Below, piece after piece: positions 18,024-24,988 of a stretch of DNA of 64,000 bases (position 1 is the first letter of the stretch; each line of letters begins with the position of its first letter). The position numbers were made by a program, and so were the translations under genes. The DNA is from SHLQ01 sp964494395. Lineage in GTDB: Bacteria; Actinomycetota; Acidimicrobiia; Acidimicrobiales; SHLQ01. A model generated the notes under the pieces. It was not told where the DNA came from. It did no database searches and saw only the letters and a list, made by a program, of their open reading frames with translations. Location: NCBI GenBank assembly GCA_964494395.1, contig CAZBTI010000001.1:29662-93661 (forward strand), written 5' to 3'.

Positions 18024-18881
18024 GTGCGCGTTTCCCGTCCCCTCATTGCACTATTTCTCGTTATGAGTTTCGCCTTAGTGGCATTCACTGGAGCTGGTGC
18101 CGCTGCACGTCCATTTTTGGTCCGCGAGGTCGTGAGCGCACAGGCACCAACGCCGGTCGAGACGACGACCACGACAACGACGACCGCTCCAGCGGTCACG
18201 CCCACCCTTGCTCCAACACCAACCACGACAACCGAGGCGCCCGAGCCCGAACTCGGACCGAACGAAACGCTCATCGCAACAGCGACCGATGAGGTCAATA
18301 TTCTGGTCGCTTACGACAACCCCGAGGGCTACATCATCCCGCTGGAGTTCCTTGTTCCGAACCCTCACCAATTCGGTGGGCCCCTCACCTTGCGGGTGAC
18401 GGAAGGATCGATGGACGACGAGTGGGTCAAGGTCGCACTGCCTGTCCGTCCAAACGGTCAAGAGGCCTGGATCCCGACCGAGAACTACACATTGAGCACG
18501 ACGACCATCCATGCCCGGGTCGATCTCTCAAACACCTCGGTTCAAGTCTTCGACGATGAAGAACTCCTCATTGAAACCCAAGCCGCGATCGGCAGTCCAG
18601 CTACTCCGACGCCGCTCGGCACCTTCTACGTTGCTGCGGTCCGGGAGAATCCACCCGAAGAGCAATACCTCGGCCCCTACGCTCTTGTGCTCTCGGGATT
18701 TTCCGAAACCCTCGATTCCTTCAACGGCGGAATCCCGGTTATTGCCATTCACGGCACAAACTCGCCCGACGGTGAGTTAGGCCACGCAGTATCCAACGGT
18801 TGTCTCCGGGTACCCAACGATGTCATCCAAATTCTCGCTGAGCATGTACCGCCGGGAGCTCCGGTCGTCATCTCGGGCTAG
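18024..18881 (+). CDS. L,D-transpeptidase (YkuD domain), exported
   Basis: 285 residues: an N-terminal signal/anchor (LIALFLVMSFALVAFTGAGA), a Thr/Pro-rich spacer with runs of Thr at about residues 48-72, an intermediate domain, then a YkuD catalytic domain. The active site is visible as AIHGTN followed by SNGCLRVPN, matching the HxxxG-SHGCxR pattern with catalytic Cys near residue 261. It should make 3-3 cross-links or attach proteins to peptidoglycan outside the membrane. The GTG start follows TAAAGT by 6 nt. Confidence 0.92.
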   Translation: MRVSRPLIALFLVMSFALVAFTGAGAAARPFLVREVVSAQAPTPVETTTTTTTTAPAVTPTLAPTPTTTTEAPEPELGPNETLIATATDEVNILVAYDNPEGYIIPLEFLVPNPHQFGGPLTLRVTEGSMDDEWVKVALPVRPNGQEAWIPTENYTLSTTTIHARVDLSNTSVQVFDDEELLIETQAAIGSPATPTPLGTFYVAAVRENPPEEQYLGPYALVLSGFSETLDSFNGGIPVIAIHGTNSPDGELGHAVSNGCLRVPNDVIQILAEHVPPGAPVVISG

Positions 18882-18903
18882 CCCACTAGACGACGGAGCG
18901 ATG

Positions 18904-18934
18904 CCCTAGGGCCCTATCACTAGCGGCCCTAGGG
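18904..18934. terminator. Bidirectional terminator-like hairpin
   Basis: CCCTAGGGCC at 18904-18913 pairs perfectly with GGCCCTAGGG at 18925-18934 around an 11-nt loop. It lies between two convergent genes ending at 18881 and 18949, so it can serve both. Confidence 0.7.
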
Positions 18935-18948
18935 ACTTTCACCATGAG

Positions 18949-19512
18949 CTAGACCGCTGCGCCTGGCTTGCTCCAAGCATTCGCTGCAAACGCATCATCT
19001 TTCGGCGTGTGGGCGAAGTGATTGGTGTAGTTGGAGACGATCTTCTGCGCCACGCCGGTGATGACCTCGAGAATGTTCTCGTTGGTGTACCCAGCGGCGA
19101 GGAAAGCTTCGGTCACGCTGCTGTCGACAAGGCCTTGGTTCTGGACGACGGCGCGGGTGAACTCGGCCAAAGCATTGAGCTTCGGGTCCGCGATTGAGGA
19201 GCCGGAGCGAAGAGACTCGACCACGTCTGCAGGCACACCGGTCATTCCCGAAACTGTGGAGTGTGCAGCCATGCAATAGGTGCAGTTGTTCTCGAAGCTG
19301 GTGGTCATGAGGACGACCTGCTCCTCAGTTGCAGAGAACGTGGTCTCCGCGACCGCTCCTGCAAGACTGGTGTAGGCCTTGAGCGCGGCAGGACTCTCGG
19401 CGAGTACACCGAGGAGGTTTGGGGTGAAGCCGTACTTTTGCGCAGCTCCTTCGAGGATCGCCTTGGATCCTTCTGGGGCGGTCTCGGTGGTGTAGACGGT
19501 AAATTCTGGCAT
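18949..19512 (-). CDS. Carboxymuconolactone decarboxylase/AhpD-like protein
   Basis: 187-residue all-helical protein with the AhpD-type redox motif NNCTYCMAAHS (CxxC followed by His). Proteins of this family act as alkylhydroperoxidases or unspecified peroxidase-like reductases; the substrate is not evident. The ATG at 19512 is preferred over upstream GTG 19620 because AGGAAG lies at the right distance before it. It is convergent with the L,D-transpeptidase and divergent from the glutaredoxin fusion. Confidence 0.87.
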   Translation of the reverse strand: MPEFTVYTTETAPEGSKAILEGAAQKYGFTPNLLGVLAESPAALKAYTSLAGAVAETTFSATEEQVVLMTTSFENNCTYCMAAHSTVSGMTGVPADVVESLRSGSSIADPKLNALAEFTRAVVQNQGLVDSSVTEAFLAAGYTNENILEVITGVAQKIVSNYTNHFAHTPKDDAFAANAWSKPGAAV

Positions 19513-19661
19513 CTGTGCTTCCTGTTCGTTTGGCCCAAGTGGGCGGGTATCCAAAGATGGAACTCTCCTTCCACACTCCTCATTCCGCAGACCGCGATTC
19601 TTGACGATCTCGTTGAACACGTCGGTGGAGAAGTCGCTGAGTTGCCCTACCGTTCTTTCCT

Positions 19662-20243
19662 ATGAGCCCTCGTCACGTTCGGAACCCAGACACCATCACC
19701 ATGTACGGAGCGGACTGGTGCGGTGACTGCATTCGTGCCAAGGCGTTCTTTGACGAACATGCCATGTCGTTCGACTACGTCGACCTCGTCGAGTTTCCAG
19801 ACGAGACCGATGTGGTACTCGAGCACAACGGTGGCGTGCAGAAGATTCCTCTGGTGATCTACCCGGATAGCTCATTCCAGATCGAGCCAACAAACGACGA
19901 ACTCGAAACGAAGCGACTCGAGCTCAACTCATTGATCACTGCTGGAGCCGACGCCACAGGCGCCGAGCATCAGATCATCGAGAATGCCAGCGCAGGGCGA
20001 TTCGAGCTCCACATCGACGGAGCGATCATCAGCGTGGCCGACTACTCCGAAAACGAAGATGGTGCGGTGGTCGTCCCCCACGTGACGACCGACCCCGAAA
20101 AGCGCGGCAACGGCTATGCAACTCAGCTCATGAATGGCGTCCTCGAACAGCTTCGAGCCTCAGACCGCAAGATCGTCCCCGTGTGCACGTTCGCCGCTCG
20201 CCACATGCGGCAAAACCCCCAACACCAAGATCTCCTCACCTAA
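19662..20243 (+). CDS. Glutaredoxin-like domain fused to a YidJ-type GNAT acetyltransferase domain
   Basis: 193 residues in two parts. Residues 1 to about 85 form a glutaredoxin/NrdH-like fold with YGADWCGDCIRAKAFF (CxxC) and KIPLVIYPD, the cis-Pro region. Residues about 105-193 match the small YidJ-type acetyltransferase family: VPHVTTDPEKRGNGYATQLM for acetyl-CoA binding and IVPVCTFAARHM near the end. The fusion suggests thiol-linked chemistry and acyl transfer acting together, but the role is unknown. The stop codon TAA (20241-20243) directly abuts the 31-bp repeat array. Confidence 0.85.
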   Translation: MSPRHVRNPDTITMYGADWCGDCIRAKAFFDEHAMSFDYVDLVEFPDETDVVLEHNGGVQKIPLVIYPDSSFQIEPTNDELETKRLELNSLITAGADATGAEHQIIENASAGRFELHIDGAIISVADYSENEDGAVVVPHVTTDPEKRGNGYATQLMNGVLEQLRASDRKIVPVCTFAARHMRQNPQHQDLLT

Positions 20244-20491
20244 AAGATTTGTACAGGCTGACAGACCGATCTCGAAGATTTGTACAGGCTGACAGACCNN
20301 NNNNNNNNNNNNNNNNNNNNNNNNNNNNNNNNNNNNNNNNNNNNNNNNNNNNNNNNNNNNNNNNNNNNNNNNNNNNNNNNNNNNNNNNNNNNNNNNNNAG
20401 ATTTGTACAGGCTGACAGACCGATCTCGAAGATTTGTACAGGCTGACAGACCGATCTCGAAGATTTGTACAGGCTGACAGACCGTGATGGT
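20244..20491. repeat. 31-bp tandem repeat array interrupted by an assembly gap
   Basis: The unit is AGATTTGTACAGGCTGACAG plus the 11 bases ACCGATCTCGA. Copies begin at 20245, 20276, 20399, 20430 and 20461 with an exact 31-bp period. The true copy number is hidden by 100 Ns. There are no unique spacers, so it is not a CRISPR array. The last copy runs into an inverted arm to make a palindrome. It starts directly after the stop codon of the glutaredoxin fusion gene. Confidence 0.95.
20299..20398. other. Assembly gap of 100 N
   Basis: Exactly 100 Ns, a conventional placeholder for a gap of unknown length, with the same repeat unit on both sides. The array is probably longer than shown. Confidence 0.98.
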
Positions 20492-20513
20492 CAGTGAGCC
20501 TGTACAGAAATTT
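20461..20513. repeat. Left palindromic repeat bracketing the DUF559 gene
   Basis: The last array unit, AGATTTGTACAGGCT, is followed after a short centre by AGCCTGTACA, giving a long imperfect hairpin. Its right arm encodes the last residues and stop codon of the DUF559 gene on the minus strand. It closely matches the palindrome at 21451-21501. Confidence 0.85.
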
Positions 20514-21411
20514 GCAGTAGGGCTTTAACGGCTGCGGCACTGGACATCGGCCTGTCGGTCAGGTCTCGGTGCGTGAACCGAAGCGGCGTCCACCCAGCTC
20601 GAACGAGCCGATCTTGTCGGTCTGCGTCAGCTGCAACTTGCTCGGGCGTCGAATGGAATGCGAGACCGTCGATTTCGACGAACACTCGATAGTCGCTCCA
20701 AGCGAAATCGAGTCGGTAATTCCGCCCCTCAACCCGGACCGGCAATTGCGGTGTCGGCCAAGGAACCTCATATGCCTTGCACACCTCGAGGAAATGCAGT
20801 TCAAGCCCCGATTCGACCCTCTCGACTCGCTCGGGTAGCGCGTCGAGGACTCGATGCAAGACACCAGTCCCGTTGCGGCCTTGTTTGCTCGTGCGGATTC
20901 TCATGTTCCATAGGTCATGGGGCAGCACAAGACCCACGGCAATAGCGTGTCGCAGGATTCGATGAACTTCATAGTCCGGAAAGATAAGTCCGAGGTCGCA
21001 GATCGTTCGTTCGGGCGTTGTCACCGGAATTCCATCCACTTCAGTGACGTCGGCCGGCACAAGATCTCGTGACCGGTGGACCTTCGCCAATGCGGAGTCT
21101 GGATTCCGAGGGAAGGGCACGGCGATCTCGAGCTCATCATCGACGGTACGGAAGCCCCAAAGTCGAGCAGCGCTGCGATGAGATGCGGCAGCTCCTCTCC
21201 GGGCGACCCAAACCGCGGCAAGGAGGTCTTGTTCCCAGCTGTGCTCGGCGGTTGCTAACTGGAGGACCCTGTGCCCCTTCCGGATCAGCTCGCCATCTCG
21301 AACGCGCGTCGAGATCATTCGCTCTGAGTACCCCGACTCGAGAAGTTGCGCCGTCGTCAAAAGCCCATATTGTTTGCGGGCGCTCGCATACAAGTTCGAA
21401 AAATCTTCCAT
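20491..21411 (-). CDS. DUF559 (Vsr-like endonuclease fold) protein with AbiEi-like N-terminal domain
   Basis: 306 residues. The N-terminus resembles the winged-helix AbiEi antitoxin-type domain (LLTTAQLLESGYSERMISTR, IRKGHRVLQL). The C-terminus is a DUF559/very-short-patch-repair-like PD-(D/E)xK domain: YRLDFAWSDYRVFVEIDG, then FHS, then DADRQDRLVRAGW. Such proteins are common and often multicopy in actinobacteria, with unproven function. The gene is bracketed by two near-identical palindromes and its last codons lie inside one of them. The ATG at 21411 is the first codon of the conserved region. Confidence 0.82.
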   Translation of the reverse strand: MEDFSNLYASARKQYGLLTTAQLLESGYSERMISTRVRDGELIRKGHRVLQLATAEHSWEQDLLAAVWVARRGAAASHRSAARLWGFRTVDDELEIAVPFPRNPDSALAKVHRSRDLVPADVTEVDGIPVTTPERTICDLGLIFPDYEVHRILRHAIAVGLVLPHDLWNMRIRTSKQGRNGTGVLHRVLDALPERVERVESGLELHFLEVCKAYEVPWPTPQLPVRVEGRNYRLDFAWSDYRVFVEIDGLAFHSTPEQVAADADRQDRLVRAGWTPLRFTHRDLTDRPMSSAAAVKALLQISVQAH

Positions 21412-21450
21412 CCCCTAGGTCTACAAATGGGGTGTGACGCTTTCGATTCG

Positions 21451-21501
21451 AGATTTGTACAGGCTGACAGACCGTGACGGTCGGTGAGCCTGTACAAATC
21501 T
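21451..21501. repeat. Right palindromic repeat bracketing the DUF559 gene
   Basis: A 51-bp near-perfect palindrome: AGATTTGTACAGGCT at one end, AGCCTGTACAAATCT at the other, with GACCGT and ACGGTC inside. It ends one base before the stop codon of the PLP gene (21502-21504), so it may also act as that gene's terminator. Confidence 0.92.
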
Positions 21502-22626
21502 TTAGGTGCGGTCGATGCCGGTGAAGAGGAGGACTACTCGTTCTTTTGAGCCGGTTTCAGCGGAACTGGTCTCGACTGCAACCGGAGGTTGAGCCATGAG
21601 GCCAGCGAGGCCCGAGGCACCGGTGGAACATACCGGGATGTCGGTGTGGGCGTGAGCCATCTCGTAGGCCTGGACCACGAAACTCTCCGGTGCGACGATT
21701 GGCTCACCGCCGGTGGCGTGGGTGCGTTGGAGCAGCGGTTGCCAGTCGTAGGTGATGTCGTCGAGGATGCCGGTGGCCAGACTTTGCGGGTCTTCCCAAG
21801 CCTCCATGTAGGCGTCTGGGTTCGCTGCGGCTGCGTCGAAGTCAAAGCTAGGAGCGAGCCGATCCCATGCACGGCGCAGTGGCGCACATCCTTCAGCTTG
21901 AACAGGATGCAGCCGGGCATCGGGAACCGCCATCGATACTGAAGTGGCGAGCGCTCCGCCGCCGACCTGAATGTAGAGCGCATCGATATTGGGAAGTTGG
22001 TCGGCCAGCTCCCAACCCAAGGTGCGTCCGCCATCGAAGGTGGTTGGGGTGTCGATGCCCTGGACGCTGAACGCCCGAGCTCCGGTCTCGATCGCTTCAC
22101 GGAATCGTAGGTACGCCGGGTCGCCGACCTCTCCGTCACGTCGTTCGGAGGGATTGACGCTGGCGCCGAGGTCGGTCAACCGGGTGACGATACTGGTGTC
22201 GGCCCAAGTGGGCACGAACACGTCGAGCGGACGCTTCATCGCCGCTGCAATCACCCCAGCACCCATGGCGGCGTTGCCACAGCTGGCAATGGCTAGCCGC
22301 TCGGCCTTAGGCGCGCCGAGATCCTCCGCCACGAGCATCGCAATCGCGGCACCCATGAGGTGACGAGCCTTGTGCGATCCGCCGACATTGTTCAGTTCGG
22401 CTTTGATCCACAAGTCGACGTCGAGGCCAGCAGCCTCTGCGAGCACCGTTGCCTCGATGACCGGTGTCTGCTCGAACCCGCTCCCGTCCACCCCGGAAAT
22501 AGCATCGTCGAGCGAGCTGACGATGTCGACCCATTGGTCGTCATGCATCTGCCCATCACGAACCGGCGCATAACTATCGAGCCGCTCGCGATATCGAAGA
22601 AAAGGGTTGGGCTGATCCATGATCAT
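21502..22626 (-). CDS. PLP-dependent lyase, threonine dehydratase/diaminopropionate ammonia-lyase-like
   Basis: 374 residues of PLP fold-type II. The PLP lysine is in GSHKARHLMGAA, the substrate or phosphate loop is SCGNAAMGAG, and a glycine loop reads IQVGGGALATS. It is the last gene of the long minus-strand purine/ureide operon and overlaps the preceding gene by ATGA. In the related yge cluster this slot is held by 2,3-diaminopropionate ammonia-lyase (YgeX). The sequence here is not obviously YgeX itself, so that role is a hypothesis. Confidence 0.78.
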   Translation of the reverse strand: MIMDQPNPFLRYRERLDSYAPVRDGQMHDDQWVDIVSSLDDAISGVDGSGFEQTPVIEATVLAEAAGLDVDLWIKAELNNVGGSHKARHLMGAAIAMLVAEDLGAPKAERLAIASCGNAAMGAGVIAAAMKRPLDVFVPTWADTSIVTRLTDLGASVNPSERRDGEVGDPAYLRFREAIETGARAFSVQGIDTPTTFDGGRTLGWELADQLPNIDALYIQVGGGALATSVSMAVPDARLHPVQAEGCAPLRRAWDRLAPSFDFDAAAANPDAYMEAWEDPQSLATGILDDITYDWQPLLQRTHATGGEPIVAPESFVVQAYEMAHAHTDIPVCSTGASGLAGLMAQPPVAVETSSAETGSKERVVLLFTGIDRT

Positions 22627-24161
22627 TCGAAGCTGGCGCCGGTGTCTTCATTGAACTTGACGATCATCTCGTCCCATCCATCGGCCAAGCCCCGCAAACC
22701 GCCCCACCACTCCTGATCGCGACGAGCTTCGAAGTCGGGAATCTCGATGCCTTGCTGCTCGACCCACGTGTAGTAGCCGAGGTTGAACACCCGGTTGCGT
22801 TCGACGTCGCCCATCTCCATGGCCTCGGTCGGTAGGCCAGCGAGGTGATTCTCGAAGACCTCGTTGGCGTCGGAGTCTTCGAAGCCAGCACCGTAATACT
22901 CACTCATGATGCGTTCACGATCGGAGTTGTACAGGTCTGAACCATCGGTCGCGACCGACATGACCACATCGTTAGAACCAAGGTTCATTGCCTTGGCCGC
23001 AGTGATCGCGGCGAGGGTATTCGCGATAGACGAGTAACCAAAGTCGACGAGCATGTCGACCAGCATTGGATCGACGCCGCGCTCGGCGAGCACCCGCTTG
23101 CCTGCTGGCGTGTTGAACATGATGTCGAGACGGTTGGTCGAATCATCGCTGACACCGACGACCAGGTCGGTGTTCGTCACGTTGTGAATCAGCGGAATGT
23201 GCTTGTCGCCAATGCCCTGGATGTTGTGCTCGCCAAAGCCGTTGTAGAGCATCGTTGGACACTCGAGCGCCTCGACGGCCACGATCTTCGCGCCGTGCTC
23301 ATCCTTCAAGTAATCGCCAGCCCCAAGCGTTCCGGCCGACCCAGACGCAGACACGTATGCGGCGAGGTTGCCGCCGGTTTCTTTGGTGACGTGGTTAAAA
23401 ACAGTCTCGAGCGACGGACCAGTAACCGAGTAGTGACCGATGTGGTTCGAGAATTCGCTGAACTGGTTGAGGATCACGTTCGTTGGGTCGAGGGCGAGTT
23501 CGTTGCATGCGTCGTAGATCTCCTTGACATTGCTCTCGGTGCCGAAGGTCTTGATGATGTCTTCGTCGGGGTTCACCGTCCAGCGGTTGAGCCACTCGAA
23601 GCGTTCGCGACTCATTCCTTCGGGAAGGATCGCAACGCCTCGCACGTCCATGATCTTGGAGATTGCAATGCCACCACGGGCGTAGTTTCCAGTCGATGGC
23701 CAGATTGCACGGTTCTGTGTGGGGTCGAACCGACCGGTGATGAGGCGGGCAACGAGCACCGTGTAGGCAGCGAGCACCTTGTGGGCTCGAATCATCGGAA
23801 AGCGGTTGCCGAACGCGAGGACGATGCGGGCGTCGACGCCGGTCATTTCGCTCGGGAGCTCGATGTGGGTTGGCACGTCGACAAAGCCCGGGAAGTTGTC
23901 TCCAGGAGCGTCGGAGTGCTCGTTGAACCAGTGGACCCGAAACAGGTTCCGGGCGTCGGCTGCATCCTTTTCGACGCTCGCCAGCTGGTCGACGATCTCC
24001 GACGGGATTGTGGAAGGGTTGCGCAGTTGGGCAAAGGTGGGAAGAACGATGTTCCTCTCCTGGAATCGTTGTACCGCATTGTCGTAGGACGTTTGTCCGT
24101 CGGCGTCGAAGTCGCCGAAGACGGCGAGGCCAGCTGATTCGCTGGTGGAGGTATCGGTCAT
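22623..24161 (-). CDS. PLP-dependent cysteine synthase/dehydratase-like protein, 512 residues
   Basis: Fold-type II PLP enzyme of unusually large size. Visible motifs are FPMIRAHKVLAAY (likely PLP lysine), WPSTGNYARGGIAIS (substrate loop) and SASGSAGTLGAGDYLK (phosphate-binding glycine loop). The reaction is unknown; family members eliminate or replace beta substituents of amino acids. It is the penultimate gene of the purine operon, 33 nt after the alpha/beta hydrolase. AGGAACC lies upstream of the ATG. The C-terminal 80 residues are acidic and unfamiliar. Confidence 0.75.
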   Translation of the reverse strand: MTDTSTSESAGLAVFGDFDADGQTSYDNAVQRFQERNIVLPTFAQLRNPSTIPSEIVDQLASVEKDAADARNLFRVHWFNEHSDAPGDNFPGFVDVPTHIELPSEMTGVDARIVLAFGNRFPMIRAHKVLAAYTVLVARLITGRFDPTQNRAIWPSTGNYARGGIAISKIMDVRGVAILPEGMSRERFEWLNRWTVNPDEDIIKTFGTESNVKEIYDACNELALDPTNVILNQFSEFSNHIGHYSVTGPSLETVFNHVTKETGGNLAAYVSASGSAGTLGAGDYLKDEHGAKIVAVEALECPTMLYNGFGEHNIQGIGDKHIPLIHNVTNTDLVVGVSDDSTNRLDIMFNTPAGKRVLAERGVDPMLVDMLVDFGYSSIANTLAAITAAKAMNLGSNDVVMSVATDGSDLYNSDRERIMSEYYGAGFEDSDANEVFENHLAGLPTEAMEMGDVERNRVFNLGYYTWVEQQGIEIPDFEARRDQEWWGGLRGLADGWDEMIVKFNEDTGASFE

Positions 24162-24194
24162 GGTGGTTCCTGTCTTTCAGATTTCGGTAGGTCG

Positions 24195-24986
24195 CTATGC
24201 GAATCGGGCAACGAAGGCGGCGATCTCTTCGATGATTTCTTCTTTGTTGATCTCGTTCACCAGTTCGTGGCGAGCGCCGCCGTAAACCCGCATGGTCTTG
24301 TCGGTACTTGGCATGGCCTCAACGGCGGCCTGCGATGTCCGGTAGTCGACGAACGGGTCTGCGTCCCCGTGGCAGAACAAGACGGGCATGGTGAGCTTGT
24401 CGATGTCGGCCTGAAATTGATCGAGGGCGACCATTTCAGCTTCTAGTAGCGGGCGCTTGTACTTGCCTCGGTACACGAGTGGGTCGGTGGCGTAGCGCTC
24501 GACCTCGGCTTCGTCGCGCGACATCCCGGAGAAGTCGGTGGTCGCCTCTGGAAGGTCTGGAGCAGCCAGCGCTTCGCGAGCCCAGTTCCAATCGCCGACC
24601 ACGGCGCCGAGCAGACCAAAGGCAGTGACATCACCCGGGTAGGTCTGAGCAAACCGTGACGTGAGCAAACCACCCATGGAATGACCGATCATGATGAGTG
24701 GGATTGCCGGATGTTCCGAAGTCGCAATGTCGACGAGGCTGCGAAGATCACTGACGACGTCGGCAAAGTCGCTGATCAACGCTCGTTCGCCATCGCTATG
24801 GCCGTGCCCCATGTGGTCCTCGGCGTACACGACTGCACCGTCGACGTTGAGCCGCTGTGCGACGTGGGCATAGCGAGCCCCATATTCGGCATAGCCGTGT
24901 ACGAACACAACGATTCTCGAGGGCTCGCCCTCGGGGATCCACTTCTCGTAGTGGACGCTCCCGACCGATCCATCAAAGCTGGACAT
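24195..24986 (-). CDS. Alpha/beta hydrolase (monoacylglycerol lipase-like)
   Basis: 263 residues from the ATG at 24986, which is 2 nt after the upstream gene's stop. Longer frames would lie inside that gene. The catalytic triad is readable: nucleophile elbow GHSMGGLL, acid CHGDADPFVDY and His in GGARHELVNE. An oxyanion segment FVHGYAEYGARY and GHGHSDGER match lysophospholipase/monoacylglycerol-lipase-like proteins. Its operon position suggests it hydrolyses an ester or amide in the purine/ureide route, but that is inference. Confidence 0.87.
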   Translation of the reverse strand: MSSFDGSVGSVHYEKWIPEGEPSRIVVFVHGYAEYGARYAHVAQRLNVDGAVVYAEDHMGHGHSDGERALISDFADVVSDLRSLVDIATSEHPAIPLIMIGHSMGGLLTSRFAQTYPGDVTAFGLLGAVVGDWNWAREALAAPDLPEATTDFSGMSRDEAEVERYATDPLVYRGKYKRPLLEAEMVALDQFQADIDKLTMPVLFCHGDADPFVDYRTSQAAVEAMPSTDKTMRVYGGARHELVNEINKEEIIEEIAAFVARFA

Positions 24987-24988
24987 AT

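Noticed and set aside
20244..20491. 31-bp array as a CRISPR
   Set aside because: Units are directly contiguous with identical linkers, there are no unique spacers, and no cas genes are nearby.
20491..21411. DUF559 gene plus palindromes as an insertion sequence
   Set aside because: No transposase motif, no target-site duplication that I can see, and DUF559 is nuclease-like but not a known transposase. Kept as a hypothesis of repeat-associated mobility only.
22920..22940. Another copy of the TTGTACAGG repeat inside the 512-residue PLP gene
   Set aside because: Only a short match (TTGTACAGG) within coding sequence, without the rest of the unit or an inverted arm; chance is the simplest explanation.
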